Part shown: piece by piece, positions 15,535-22,953 of the stretch | How positions within the stretch are numbered: the first letter of the stretch is position 1 | How the letters are laid out: every line of letters begins with the position of its first letter | Assembly: GCA_035288105.1 (NCBI GenBank) | Contig: DATEAY010000041.1 | Location: forward strand, 1-43,268 | Reading direction: 5' to 3' | Source: Candidatus Babeliales bacterium | GTDB lineage: Bacteria; Babelota; Babeliae; Babelales; Vermiphilaceae | DNA length: 43,268 nucleotides | Notes under the pieces: model-generated | What the model was told of the DNA's origin: nothing | The model's database searches: none | The model's input: only the letters and a program-made list of their open reading frames with translations | Translations under genes and position numbers: made by a program

Positions 15535-16540
15535 AATTGTTGGCTTTTGCCTTGCATTGCACCTTATTTTTTTGTTGTGGATATTTTGTGTGCATCAAGA
15601 TAACACCTACATGCATACACTTTCTATAAACAAAAATGTAGATTATTCTGCGCCAATTATGTTTGTGCCTCTCGGCACACCTACGGTTACAAAAGTTGCA
15701 ATAAAGCAACCTCCTATTACTCAACCCTACTCCGCTCCTCTTTCGTATAAAGCTTCCTCCTCCGCCAAGGCTTCGGCGGACAAGTCAGAGGACTCTCGTA
15801 AAGCGACGAAGGGCACACCCGCTGTAAAAGCGGATGTGAAAAAAACAGTAATCACAACAACCACTCCAATACCTAAAGCAATACCTGCGGTGAAACAACC
15901 AACTACAACAACTGTTGCAACAAACGTGAAAAAAATAGAAGAGAAAATAACGGTAGTACCAAAAACATCTCCCGTTATTGAGAAAAAAAATCTCGCTATC
16001 GCAAAACCAGAACCAAAGCAACCAGAAAAGATTGCAATAGCACAAGCAGATAAAAAAGATATATCCTTCGATATACCCCTACGGGGCACTCAGGACGAGC
16101 GGAAAGAAAAAGAAAGTGAAAAAAAAACAGAAGCAAAACCCCTTGCAAAAGCACTTGATATTCAGCAATCAGTTGTGCCAACACAACCAACAAAAGAAAT
16201 ATCCTTCGACAAGCTCAGGATGAACGGGCGAGGACATGCTGTGCATGTGCCAGAAAACGCACGTATTTCCAATAATTTTCGAGAAGTTGAAGCACTACGC
16301 CGCGGAGCACAACTTCAAAAAGAATTGGTACACAAATGGCAACCGCCAATAGGGGTATCGCCAGAATGTACGTGCGAAATATCTTTTTTTGTGAATAAAA
16401 AGGGAATAGTAGAAAACTTAAAAATGGTAAAAAGTTCAGGCGTCATTATGTTTGATATTTCGGCACGCCAAGCATTATTTTCAATGAAAATGCCGCAATG
16501 GACACACGGAAAACCACTCATAATTAGTTTTAAACAGTGA
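15482..16540 (+). CDS. tolA: TolA/TonB-like energy-transducing protein
   Basis: A 352-residue protein with an N-terminal membrane helix (about residues 15-36, WLKIVGFCLALHLIFLLWIFC), a long Pro/Lys/Ala/Thr-rich spacer to about residue 265, and a C-terminal domain (GAQLQKELVHKWQPPIG, CTCEISFFVNKKGIVENLKM, FDISARQALFSMKMPQW) matching TolA/TonB C-terminal folds. It would span the periplasm and couple TolQR to TolB. The spacer contains three stretches of palindromic intergenic-type repeat translated in frame (SSSAKASADKSEDSRK, SFDIPLRGTQDERK, SFDKLRMNG). The name is by position and architecture; TonB is the alternative. Confidence 0.85.
   Translation: MWLLQRKNIHKKHLLWLKIVGFCLALHLIFLLWIFCVHQDNTYMHTLSINKNVDYSAPIMFVPLGTPTVTKVAIKQPPITQPYSAPLSYKASSSAKASADKSEDSRKATKGTPAVKADVKKTVITTTTPIPKAIPAVKQPTTTTVATNVKKIEEKITVVPKTSPVIEKKNLAIAKPEPKQPEKIAIAQADKKDISFDIPLRGTQDERKEKESEKKTEAKPLAKALDIQQSVVPTQPTKEISFDKLRMNGRGHAVHVPENARISNNFREVEALRRGAQLQKELVHKWQPPIGVSPECTCEISFFVNKKGIVENLKMVKSSGVIMFDISARQALFSMKMPQWTHGKPLIISFKQ
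15752..15815 (+). repeat. palindromic repeat inside the tolA-like gene (copy 1)
   Basis: A TCCGCC...GGCGGA hairpin within an 'AAAGC...CGTAAAGCGACGAAGGGC' context, translated as SSSAKASADKSEDSRK. Related palindromes (CTTCGTAGCC/GGCGAAG) occur between genes at 16.66 kb, 20.57 kb and 38.80 kb. Confidence 0.7.
16064..16103 (-). repeat. family A repeat in frame in the tolA-like gene (copy 2)
   Basis: TCCTTCGATATACCCC, then ACGGGGCACTCAGGACGAGC, a full-length 40-nt family A copy that encodes SFDIPLRGTQDERK. It is nearly identical to the intergenic copies at 9644-9684 and 32770-32808. Confidence 0.9.
16202..16228 (-). repeat. family A-related repeat in frame in the tolA-like gene (copy 3)
   Basis: TCCTTCGACAAGCTCAGGAT followed by GAACGGG encodes SFDKLRMNG. 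It is the short form of the family, also found between genes at 3212-3249. Confidence 0.85.
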
Positions 16541-16568
16541 AGTTAATTTTAGGAAATTGTATTCTCCA

Positions 16569-16700
16569 CCCGTTCGTCCTGACCCTTCGATACTTTTTGA
16601 AGACAAAACACTCAGGGCGAGCGGAAGAAATGAATCATCCACCGCTCGTCCTGAGTGTTCTTCGTAGCCTTGGCGAAGAAGAATGTATCGAAGGATGCGG
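16569..16700. repeat. cluster of family A repeats between tolA-like gene and tolB
   Basis: Almost the whole gap is repeat. A short CCCGTTCGTCCTGA fragment and a copy from CCCTTCGATAC to CACTCAGGGCGAGCGG occupy 16569-16624. An inverted copy, CCGCTCGTCCTGAGTG to TATCGAAGGATG, with an inserted CTTCGTAGCCTTGGCGAAG palindrome, occupies 16642-16700. The pair can fold into a long hairpin and may lower read-through into tolB. Confidence 0.85.
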
Positions 16701-16732
16701 AAAAAAACAAAACCACAAACCAGGAAAATCTC

Positions 16733-18013
16733 ATGAAAAAATTATACTTCCTCACCTTCATCACAACATTTATCCACGCAGACAATATTGAATTATCTAT
16801 TTCCGGCGCACAACAAGCACAAATGCCAATTGCCATCCTAGTCCTTGATGAAACAAACAATGAATTAAGCGCAATAGCCAACATTATAAAAAAAGATTTA
16901 CAATTCACCGATCAATTTGCACCATGCATCAAAAAATATAATACTCATTTATCAAAAAAAGAGCTGAGTAAAAAAGTACAGCAATTAGCACACGCAGGCA
17001 CTCCGCTTGCACTCTGCATTAACGCTCAATCTTCGCACGTGATTGAATGGAGATTATATGACACAATGCAATGCACCATGTTACAAGGCAAAAAATACAA
17101 AAAAAAGGGTACCGTTGCTCGCGGATGGGCACATGCGATTGCTGATGGAACATGGAAAACATTAACCGGAAATGATGGGTTTTTTTCTTCTAAATTAGCG
17201 TACTGCAAAGATTTACGCGGCCCTAACGGTCAGAAAACAAGCAAAATTTACATTGCAGATTTTGATGGAAGTAACGAAGAACTACTTGTTGACCTTCCAA
17301 CAATTGCCATTGCTCCCCGCTGGCACACAAAAAAACCTCAACTTTCTTACTCCGAATATACAGACACCAATGTTTGTCTTATGTCTACCTCTCTCAAAAA
17401 AGAGAAAAAGATTATATCAGCGCTTGAGGGGATCAATATGCTTGCCTCATTTGCGCAAAACGGTAACGATTATGTCTATTGTGCGTCACGCGGAAATGGT
17501 AGCTGTCAAATCTACCTCAACAAAGATAATAATTTAAAACGATGTACCAGAAATACCGGTAACAACACATCACCCATTTTTATAGATGCAGAACGCATCG
17601 GCTTGTGCTCTGATTTTCAAAAAGGAAATCCTCAAATTTATATTGGCAACATTACAACCGGACACTTACAACGAATTACTAAAGGCGGCTATTGTACCTC
17701 ACCTGCTTACTGCCCTATAACAAATAAAATGTCTTATCATAAGATGATTCAAGGTACCATGCAAATAATGATGTATGATTTCAGTTCCAAAAGCCATACA
17801 CAATTGACTGATGATCCGGGTAACAAACATGAAGCAAGCTTGTCGCCTGATGGAACATATCTGCTTTTCAGCCATGAAGTTGCTTGTGATAAAAGTCGCT
17901 TGGCTACCCTTAATTTGTTAACGAACAAAAGAAAATATCTGACAAGCGCACACGATTACTGCAGTTATCCACACTGGTCCCCTTGTTATCAAACGTTTCC
18001 TGTGGTGACATAA
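16733..18013 (+). CDS. tolB: TolB-like periplasmic beta-propeller protein
   Basis: A 426-residue protein with a short signal peptide (MKKLYFLTFITTFIHA), an N-terminal alpha/beta domain (IAILVLDETNNELSAIANII, KKDLQFTDQFAP) and a beta-propeller with repeated WD-like blades (IYIADFDGSNEELL, PRWHTKKPQLSYSEY, LMSTSLKKEKKI, HEASLSPDGTYLLFSHE). This is the TolB layout. AGGAAAA lies upstream of the ATG at 16733; a longer upstream frame starting at 16655 runs through the repeats and is rejected. TolB normally bridges TolA and Pal at the outer membrane; no pal follows here. Confidence 0.9.
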   Translation: MKKLYFLTFITTFIHADNIELSISGAQQAQMPIAILVLDETNNELSAIANIIKKDLQFTDQFAPCIKKYNTHLSKKELSKKVQQLAHAGTPLALCINAQSSHVIEWRLYDTMQCTMLQGKKYKKKGTVARGWAHAIADGTWKTLTGNDGFFSSKLAYCKDLRGPNGQKTSKIYIADFDGSNEELLVDLPTIAIAPRWHTKKPQLSYSEYTDTNVCLMSTSLKKEKKIISALEGINMLASFAQNGNDYVYCASRGNGSCQIYLNKDNNLKRCTRNTGNNTSPIFIDAERIGLCSDFQKGNPQIYIGNITTGHLQRITKGGYCTSPAYCPITNKMSYHKMIQGTMQIMMYDFSSKSHTQLTDDPGNKHEASLSPDGTYLLFSHEVACDKSRLATLNLLTNKRKYLTSAHDYCSYPHWSPCYQTFPVVT

Positions 18014-18029
18014 ACAAATTAATTTAAAA

Positions 18030-18057
18030 TCGACAAGTTTTATGGTTATGCTACAAT
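18030..18057 (+). promoter_or_regulatory. possible sigma-70 promoter for ftsH
   Basis: TCGACA and TACAAT separated by 16 nt, about 70 nt upstream of the ftsH start. Close to consensus in both boxes, but by eye only. Confidence 0.4.
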
Positions 18058-18126
18058 AAAAGTATCAAAAAGAGACCTTTTTATTGTGTAATGTGCTTAT
18101 AAACCTCAAAAAGTAGATGATATTGT

Positions 18127-19959
18127 ATGAAAAAACCTAAAAACAATAACTCGTGGATCCCTAGCCCAAAAAATATAAAGAATGGACTCATTGCAATTAT
18201 TATGATTGCAGGAATCCTTCTTATTCTTCATAAGCTGACAGAACTGGGAAGAAACGTTCAAGTTATCTCCTATTCAGCATTCTTGGAAAAAGTAGATCAG
18301 GATCTTGTCAAAAAAGTATATGTTTCAGGACAAGATGTTGAAGGTATTCTTGCCGATGGCAGCCGCTTTGAAACCGTCATTGGTAATAATGCGAGCGATT
18401 GGGACCGTCTGCGCACACATGGCGTAGAATTTTCAGTCATCTCTCCAAGTAATCAACTGGGAATTTGGTATCTATTTCTTTTTTCATGCCTCTTTGTTGC
18501 AATATGGGCAATCTGGTACTTTGTTCGCTCTCGCAATGCTGGCAGCAATGGCGGTGGCGGCAATATTTTTACCATGGGGAAAAGTGGCGCTCGCATGTTT
18601 CTACCATCGAGTATCAAAGAAAATTTTAATTCCGTTGCAGGAGCAGATGAGGCAAAAGAAGAACTTGCCGATGTCATTGATTTCCTTAAAAACCCAGCAA
18701 AATACCAACGCCTTGGCGCTAAAATAACCCGTGGCGTACTGCTTATTGGTGAACCAGGCAACGGTAAAACATTATTAGCACGCGCTGTTGCGGGTGAAGC
18801 TAACTGTCCTTTTTTCAGCATAAGTGGTTCAAACTTTATTGAAGTTTTTGTGGGTGTGGGTGCCGCACGTGTTCGTGATCTTTTTGCACAAGCACGTAAA
18901 CATGCACCAAGCATTATATTTATTGATGAAATTGACGCAGTTGGTCGCCATCGTGGGAGCGGTATGGGTGGTGGCAATGATGAACGCGAACAAACACTCA
19001 ACCAGCTTCTTGCTGAAATGGATGGCTTTGAAGTTTCTCCCTCTCCTATCATTGTAATTGCTGCAACAAATAGAGTTGATGTTTTGGACAAAGCATTATT
19101 ACGTCCAGGACGTTTTGATCGTCGCGTTATTGTACCATACCCAGATTTAAAAAGCCGCGAAGCCATTTTGGCGGTACACACAAAAAACATAGTTGCGGAA
19201 GAAGAACTTAATCTGAGAAAAATTGCGCAGGGAACACCAGGATTTTCTGGTGCAGACCTGGAAAACTTGGTCAACGAGGCAACAATCATTGCATCAAAAG
19301 AAGAAAAAGATATGGTAACAATGCACGATTTTGATCAAGCACGCGACAAAATTATGCTTGGTAAAGAAACAAAAACCATCATGCTTACGCCTGAAGATAA
19401 AAAGCTCATAGCGTATCACGAAGCAGGACACGCTCTTGTGCGTCTTTTATTACCAGAGACATCTGATCCATTGCACAAAGTTACTATTATTCCTCGTGGC
19501 TCTGCGTTAGGCGTGACGCACTTTTTGCCAGAACGTGAAAAATATATTACCACCAAAGAAGAAATGGAAGCTACAGTTATGTCGGCACTTGGTGGTAGAG
19601 TTGCAGAAGAGATCGTCTTCAATTCACTGACAACCGGCGCATATAGCGACTTCCAGAATGCAAATAGGGTTGTACGTAACATGGTGTGCCACTATGGCAT
19701 GTCGCCAGAGCTTGGCACCATTATTTATAGCCAGCAACATGGGGAATTTGAATATTCTCAAAAAACGGCTGAAAAAATTGATGCGGAAGTTCAACGATTG
19801 ACGGCATTGTATCACGACCAAACGCGCACATTGCTGGAAGCAAACCGTGACAAGCTTGAGCTGCTCGCCAATGCATTGATCGAAAAAGAGACCTTGCATG
19901 CAGAGGAAATTTATGAGTTACTGGCCATAACTCCCCGCCAAGCTCATAAATTTGTGTAA
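18127..19959 (+). CDS. ftsH: ATP-dependent zinc metalloprotease FtsH
   Basis: A membrane AAA+ protease that extracts and degrades membrane and short-lived cytoplasmic proteins. Two N-terminal helices (about residues 18-36 and 112-131) flank a small periplasmic domain. The Walker A (residues 208-215, GEPGNGKT) has Asn in place of the usual Thr of GPPGTGKT. Walker B is IIFIDEIDA, the second region of homology LLRPGRFDR is intact, and the zinc site H431-E-A-G-H435 is complete. The 610-residue length is standard. It is followed by rpmB and rpsT. Confidence 0.97.
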   Translation: MKKPKNNNSWIPSPKNIKNGLIAIIMIAGILLILHKLTELGRNVQVISYSAFLEKVDQDLVKKVYVSGQDVEGILADGSRFETVIGNNASDWDRLRTHGVEFSVISPSNQLGIWYLFLFSCLFVAIWAIWYFVRSRNAGSNGGGGNIFTMGKSGARMFLPSSIKENFNSVAGADEAKEELADVIDFLKNPAKYQRLGAKITRGVLLIGEPGNGKTLLARAVAGEANCPFFSISGSNFIEVFVGVGAARVRDLFAQARKHAPSIIFIDEIDAVGRHRGSGMGGGNDEREQTLNQLLAEMDGFEVSPSPIIVIAATNRVDVLDKALLRPGRFDRRVIVPYPDLKSREAILAVHTKNIVAEEELNLRKIAQGTPGFSGADLENLVNEATIIASKEEKDMVTMHDFDQARDKIMLGKETKTIMLTPEDKKLIAYHEAGHALVRLLLPETSDPLHKVTIIPRGSALGVTHFLPEREKYITTKEEMEATVMSALGGRVAEEIVFNSLTTGAYSDFQNANRVVRNMVCHYGMSPELGTIIYSQQHGEFEYSQKTAEKIDAEVQRLTALYHDQTRTLLEANRDKLELLANALIEKETLHAEEIYELLAITPRQAHKFV

Positions 19960-19965
19960 ACGTTC

Positions 19966-19993
19966 TTGTAAATTTTTATCTTTTTGTTATGTT
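19966..19993 (+). promoter_or_regulatory. possible promoter for rpmB
   Basis: TTGTAA and TATGTT with a 16-nt AT-rich spacer, just after the ftsH stop and about 40 nt before rpmB. Weak -10 box. Confidence 0.3.
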
Positions 19994-20030
19994 AAAAGTA
20001 AGTAAATAGGCTTTAAGGAAGGTACGCATC

Positions 20031-20234
20031 ATGTCTAGAATCTGTTCAGTGTGCTCAAAGGGCCCACAGGTAGCAAATTTAGTAAGTAACGCAAACAACA
20101 GAGTAAAACGCTGGGTATACCCAAACGTTCATACCGTACGCTACACTTTAACTGGTGACGCGGACAATCATGTTCATCGTTCAAAAGTCTGCACAAAATG
20201 TGTAAAAGCAGGCAAAATTAAAAAAGTTCTCTAA
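20031..20234 (+). CDS. rpmB: 50S ribosomal protein L28
   Basis: A 67-residue L28. It has the MSRICSVCSKGPQVANLVSN start, the VKRWVYPNVHTVRY core and a basic C terminus. Two CxxC pairs (CSVC near the start, CTKC near the end) indicate the zinc-binding form. AAGGAAGG lies upstream of the ATG. rpsT follows 22 nt later, so the two ribosomal genes are probably co-transcribed. Confidence 0.96.
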   Translation: MSRICSVCSKGPQVANLVSNANNRVKRWVYPNVHTVRYTLTGDADNHVHRSKVCTKCVKAGKIKKVL

Positions 20235-20256
20235 TATTAATCAGGGTTAATCGATT

Positions 20257-20529
20257 ATGCCAAATATTAAATCAGCAAAAAAACGCGTTCTTCAAACAGA
20301 AAAACGCCAACTTCGCAACCAAGCAAGAAAATCTTCCCTCAAAACAGCAATCAAAAAAGTTGTTGTTGCACTTGAGCTGAATGATGTTGAAGCTTCAAAA
20401 GCATTATTAGTTGCAGCAGAAAGCAAAATTGCTCGCGCAAAAGGCAAAGGCCTTCTGCATCCAAATACCGCCGCTCGCAAAATCAGCAGATTAGCTAAAA
20501 AAGTTGCTGCGGCAACAAGAACAGCGTAA
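20257..20529 (+). CDS. rpsT: 30S ribosomal protein S20
   Basis: A 90-residue, very basic helical protein with the S20 pattern: MPNIKSAKKRVLQTEKRQLR at the N terminus (the canonical P-N-I-K-S-A-x-K-R), KSSLKTAIKKV in the middle, and GLLHPNTAARKISRLAKKV at the end. It binds 16S rRNA early in assembly. Repeat-rich sequence follows the stop. Confidence 0.97.
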   Translation: MPNIKSAKKRVLQTEKRQLRNQARKSSLKTAIKKVVVALELNDVEASKALLVAAESKIARAKGKGLLHPNTAARKISRLAKKVAAATRTA

Positions 20530-20548
20530 AAAGCTGACTTCTTTTTTA

Positions 20549-20690
20549 ACCCCACGCTCTATTCGCGGCCTTCGTAGCTTTATGCGAAGTAGGCTCATTA
20601 TGCATGGGGACCCCTTCAAAAGAAGTATTTTTTTGTTCACGATATGCAATACCCCATTTGTAGAAAAATTACAAATGGGGTATACTATTT
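20549..20690. repeat. family B-type repeat block with terminator-like hairpin
   Basis: The 197-nt gap after rpsT holds AACCCCACGC...GCATGGGGACCCC, enclosing a CTTCGTAGCTTTATGCGAAG palindrome. It also holds a perfect 14-bp hairpin at 20649-20683 (ATACCCCATTTGTA and its complement, 7-nt loop). The hairpin probably terminates the rpmB-rpsT transcript. The same modules recur at 11.9 and 38.7-38.9 kb. Confidence 0.7.
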
Positions 20691-20726
20691 AGTAGCATTC
20701 CTATTTTTATATAATTCCGGATAAAT

Positions 20727-21500
20727 ATGAACAAATTTTTCCTGAGCATAGCATTCCTCATCACAACTACACATGCACTGTCCAATGATGCAGTCAGCTC
20801 ACCCACTACATTGACACCCGTTGAACGTGATCGTTTAAGAGCTCTTTATACCGTTGCAGCAATGATTCCTTTATTTGAAAAAGAAGGCGATATAGATTTT
20901 GACTATTTCTTGGATGTCTTGGAAAAGCATGTAAAAATCATAGAACATAAAATTCGTACAAAGAAAAGTGGGTGGTCTTCTAAGTCTTTGAAAATAAGCC
21001 TTGCTGTAACAGGAATATTAACTACTGGGTTGAGTTGTTTAACCTATCCCATTTGGCATAGCCTTTCAACAGGTAAGTTTTACAATGCAACCATTCCATA
21101 TTCTATGATCGCACAATTACCATCACTAAAGTTCACGCGATCTGAAAAAAAGAAATTGGACCTTATTGATGTAAAAAAAATAACAATTTTATGTGAGAAC
21201 ATATATGAGCAATACTTTTGGAAATCTGAAATTAATGCATTATCTCCTTCTGCTGCAAAAAATCTAGAATATCTTGCCCGTAAAACAGCATTAAATCAGG
21301 CAAAGACTCTGATTGGTGCTGCAGCCGTTCTGCTCTTACTGGTGGTTGCTACCATCGCATACCCCCAAATTTATAAAGCTCTTTATTATACGGAACATCT
21401 TGCAAAACGCTTAGAAGGCGATAGACACCTCTCTAAGCTCCTACGAGAAGAACGAAACAATCGTCGTTTGCTAGCTATAAGAGCTCTGCGTAACCCATGA
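20727..21500 (+). CDS. membrane protein, paralogue 1 of a three-gene set upstream of an ATAD3-like ATPase
   Basis: A 257-residue protein with a signal peptide (MNKFFLSIAFLITTTHALS), then a helical region (FDYFLDVLEKHVKIIEHKI), a membrane helix (KISLAVTGILTTGLSCLTYPIW), a soluble loop of about 90 residues, a second membrane helix (LIGAAAVLLLLVVATIAYPQIY) and a charged tail (KLLREERNNRRLLAIR). This layout and the motifs 'L-x-K-x-I-x-I-hydrophobic-E/N' and 'tyr-tyr-x-E...KL...L+EE+..R' are shared with the next two genes. The stop overlaps the next start (ATGA), indicating translational coupling. No known family; probably an inner-membrane partner of the downstream ATPase. Confidence 0.75.
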   Translation: MNKFFLSIAFLITTTHALSNDAVSSPTTLTPVERDRLRALYTVAAMIPLFEKEGDIDFDYFLDVLEKHVKIIEHKIRTKKSGWSSKSLKISLAVTGILTTGLSCLTYPIWHSLSTGKFYNATIPYSMIAQLPSLKFTRSEKKKLDLIDVKKITILCENIYEQYFWKSEINALSPSAAKNLEYLARKTALNQAKTLIGAAAVLLLLVVATIAYPQIYKALYYTEHLAKRLEGDRHLSKLLREERNNRRLLAIRALRNP

Positions 21501-22036
21501 ACTATATTGATATGAAGAAAATTTTATTATTCCTAGTCCTGATATCCGCTTCATATCTATTTTCCGGAAATGAAAATAAAAAGCTTCCTGTCGTGAGTGG
21601 TACTGATTACCAATTATTGAACAACCTACGCAAAGAATATGAACGAGATTCATCATTGTATAAAACATATAATAGCTTTTGGCTTGATCAATATTTAAGA
21701 GCTCTCGAAAAGCAGATACAAATACTAAATAATAAAATGCTTCCAGAAAACAGCTGGGAGGAAAAGAGAAATATTGTAATGGCTGGACTCATTCCAATTG
21801 CAATCAGCGCAGCTCTTATTTCTCATGCCATCTACAAATGTTATCAACGACATTCTAAGTTTATATTCAGAAAAATTTTTGATAGCCCAGCTATCCTATC
21901 CGTGGCATACATTCCACTTGGCTGCTATATTTTTCATATGGCATTCTGCTATGAAGAAACCACGAACGAAAAATTAAAAAAAGATAAACAAATCTACGAT
22001 CTTCTTAAAGAAGAAGAAAAACGGCGATGCAAATGA
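21497..22036 (+). CDS. membrane protein, paralogue 2 (short form)
   Basis: A 179-residue relative of its neighbours: a signal peptide (from ATG 21497, or MKKILLFLVLISASYLFSG from an internal ATG), the shared helix (LDQYLRALEKQIQILNN), a first membrane segment (VMAGLIPIAISAALISHAIY), and a second (AILSVAYIPLGCYIFHMAFCY) followed by KLKKDKQIYDLLKEEEKRR. The loop between the two membrane segments is only about 30 residues instead of about 90-110, so this copy has lost or never gained the central domain. It overlaps the next gene by 10 nt. Confidence 0.72.
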   Translation: MNYIDMKKILLFLVLISASYLFSGNENKKLPVVSGTDYQLLNNLRKEYERDSSLYKTYNSFWLDQYLRALEKQIQILNNKMLPENSWEEKRNIVMAGLIPIAISAALISHAIYKCYQRHSKFIFRKIFDSPAILSVAYIPLGCYIFHMAFCYEETTNEKLKKDKQIYDLLKEEEKRRCK

Positions 22037-22899
22037 AGAAAATTTTACTTTACCTCACCGTACTAACCTTTGTAATCTCTCTATCGTCTAATAATTTTGA
22101 TTCTGCATCAATACAACGCAATATATCGTGGCAAGATGTTCAACGGTTACAAGAAGCAGCCCGCGCACGTGATATACTGACCTCGGAAGAACGTTTGTGC
22201 TTTAATTGTCTGTGTCAAAATTATAAAGATGATCCGTTATTCTATAAAACAAAAGATATCGATTTTATTAACTATGCTTTAGAAAATCTATCCAAGCATA
22301 TTCGAATATTGGAAAACGACTCTCGCCCTGAAAATATCCACAAGGAAAAAATAGCTTTTACAATAGCGGGTCTTATTCCCGCCATGCTGTTAATGTACAT
22401 GGGCGGTTTTGATGCTACATTTTACCTATGCAGAAAACACTGGGAACTGATATCAGGTAAGTTCGAGGATATTTATATTCCCTCCAAACTATTTGAAGGC
22501 CTCTCATCTGAAAAGTTTTCATTGAAAGAAAAACGATATTTAAAGCGTTTCAGTGTTGAAAAAATAGTATCATGGGACTATGGTATATGGCATTATAACA
22601 ACTCAACAGATAAAGATAGAGAGAAGACCGCTACAAAATTGTCCCATCGCAATAAAGAAAAACTTAAATATTCTGCCTTACGCTATGAAGTCAACCAACA
22701 CAAAACCCAGTTAAAATCAGACCTTCTTTGTCCTATCATCATATTGCTGGGGGCTATTGCATGCGGATTGCCAGCTTTTTACTCCACACTCTATTGTGCA
22801 GAAACTACGGCAGAAAAATTAAAACTGGCCAGAAAGCTCTATAAATTGTTCAAAGAAGAAAAAGAACACCGCTTTTCTTTTTCTCAAAAATCTATATAA
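22027..22899 (+). CDS. membrane protein, paralogue 3
   Basis: A 290-residue paralogue of the two preceding genes: a signal peptide (MQMKKILLYLTVLTFVISLSS), shared helix (NYALENLSKHIRILEND), membrane segment (FTIAGLIPAMLLMYMGGF), a loop of about 110 residues containing ISGKFEDIYIPSKLF and EKFSLKEKRYLKRFSVEKI (compare KFTRSEKKKLDLIDVKKI in paralogue 1), a second membrane segment (LCPIIILLGAIACGLPAFY), and the tail AEKLKLARKLYKLFKEEKEHR. With a cleaved signal peptide the loop between the helices would lie in the cytoplasm and the termini in the periplasm. Function unknown. The ATPase gene starts 54 nt downstream. Confidence 0.72.
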   Translation: MQMKKILLYLTVLTFVISLSSNNFDSASIQRNISWQDVQRLQEAARARDILTSEERLCFNCLCQNYKDDPLFYKTKDIDFINYALENLSKHIRILENDSRPENIHKEKIAFTIAGLIPAMLLMYMGGFDATFYLCRKHWELISGKFEDIYIPSKLFEGLSSEKFSLKEKRYLKRFSVEKIVSWDYGIWHYNNSTDKDREKTATKLSHRNKEKLKYSALRYEVNQHKTQLKSDLLCPIIILLGAIACGLPAFYSTLYCAETTAEKLKLARKLYKLFKEEKEHRFSFSQKSI

Positions 22900-22953
22900 T
22901 TATTAATTGTAATAATATTGATTTTAAATACGAATCAACCAATGGTACTAAAA

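Noticed and set aside
15727-16089. Minus-strand frame of 120 codons in the tolA-like gene.
   Set aside because: It is the antisense of a low-complexity Lys/Pro/Thr spacer, giving a Val/Phe/Ala-rich shadow with no start signal.
16655-16732. N-terminal extension of tolB through the repeat cluster.
   Set aside because: It would add residues encoded by a palindromic repeat before a normal signal peptide; the ATG at 16733 has its own AGGAAAA.
18453-19289. A 278-codon open frame on the minus strand inside ftsH.
   Set aside because: It is fully antisense to a well-conserved gene, Ser/Arg/Pro-rich as expected from the complement of the AAA+ coding sequence, and has no ribosome binding site or domain.
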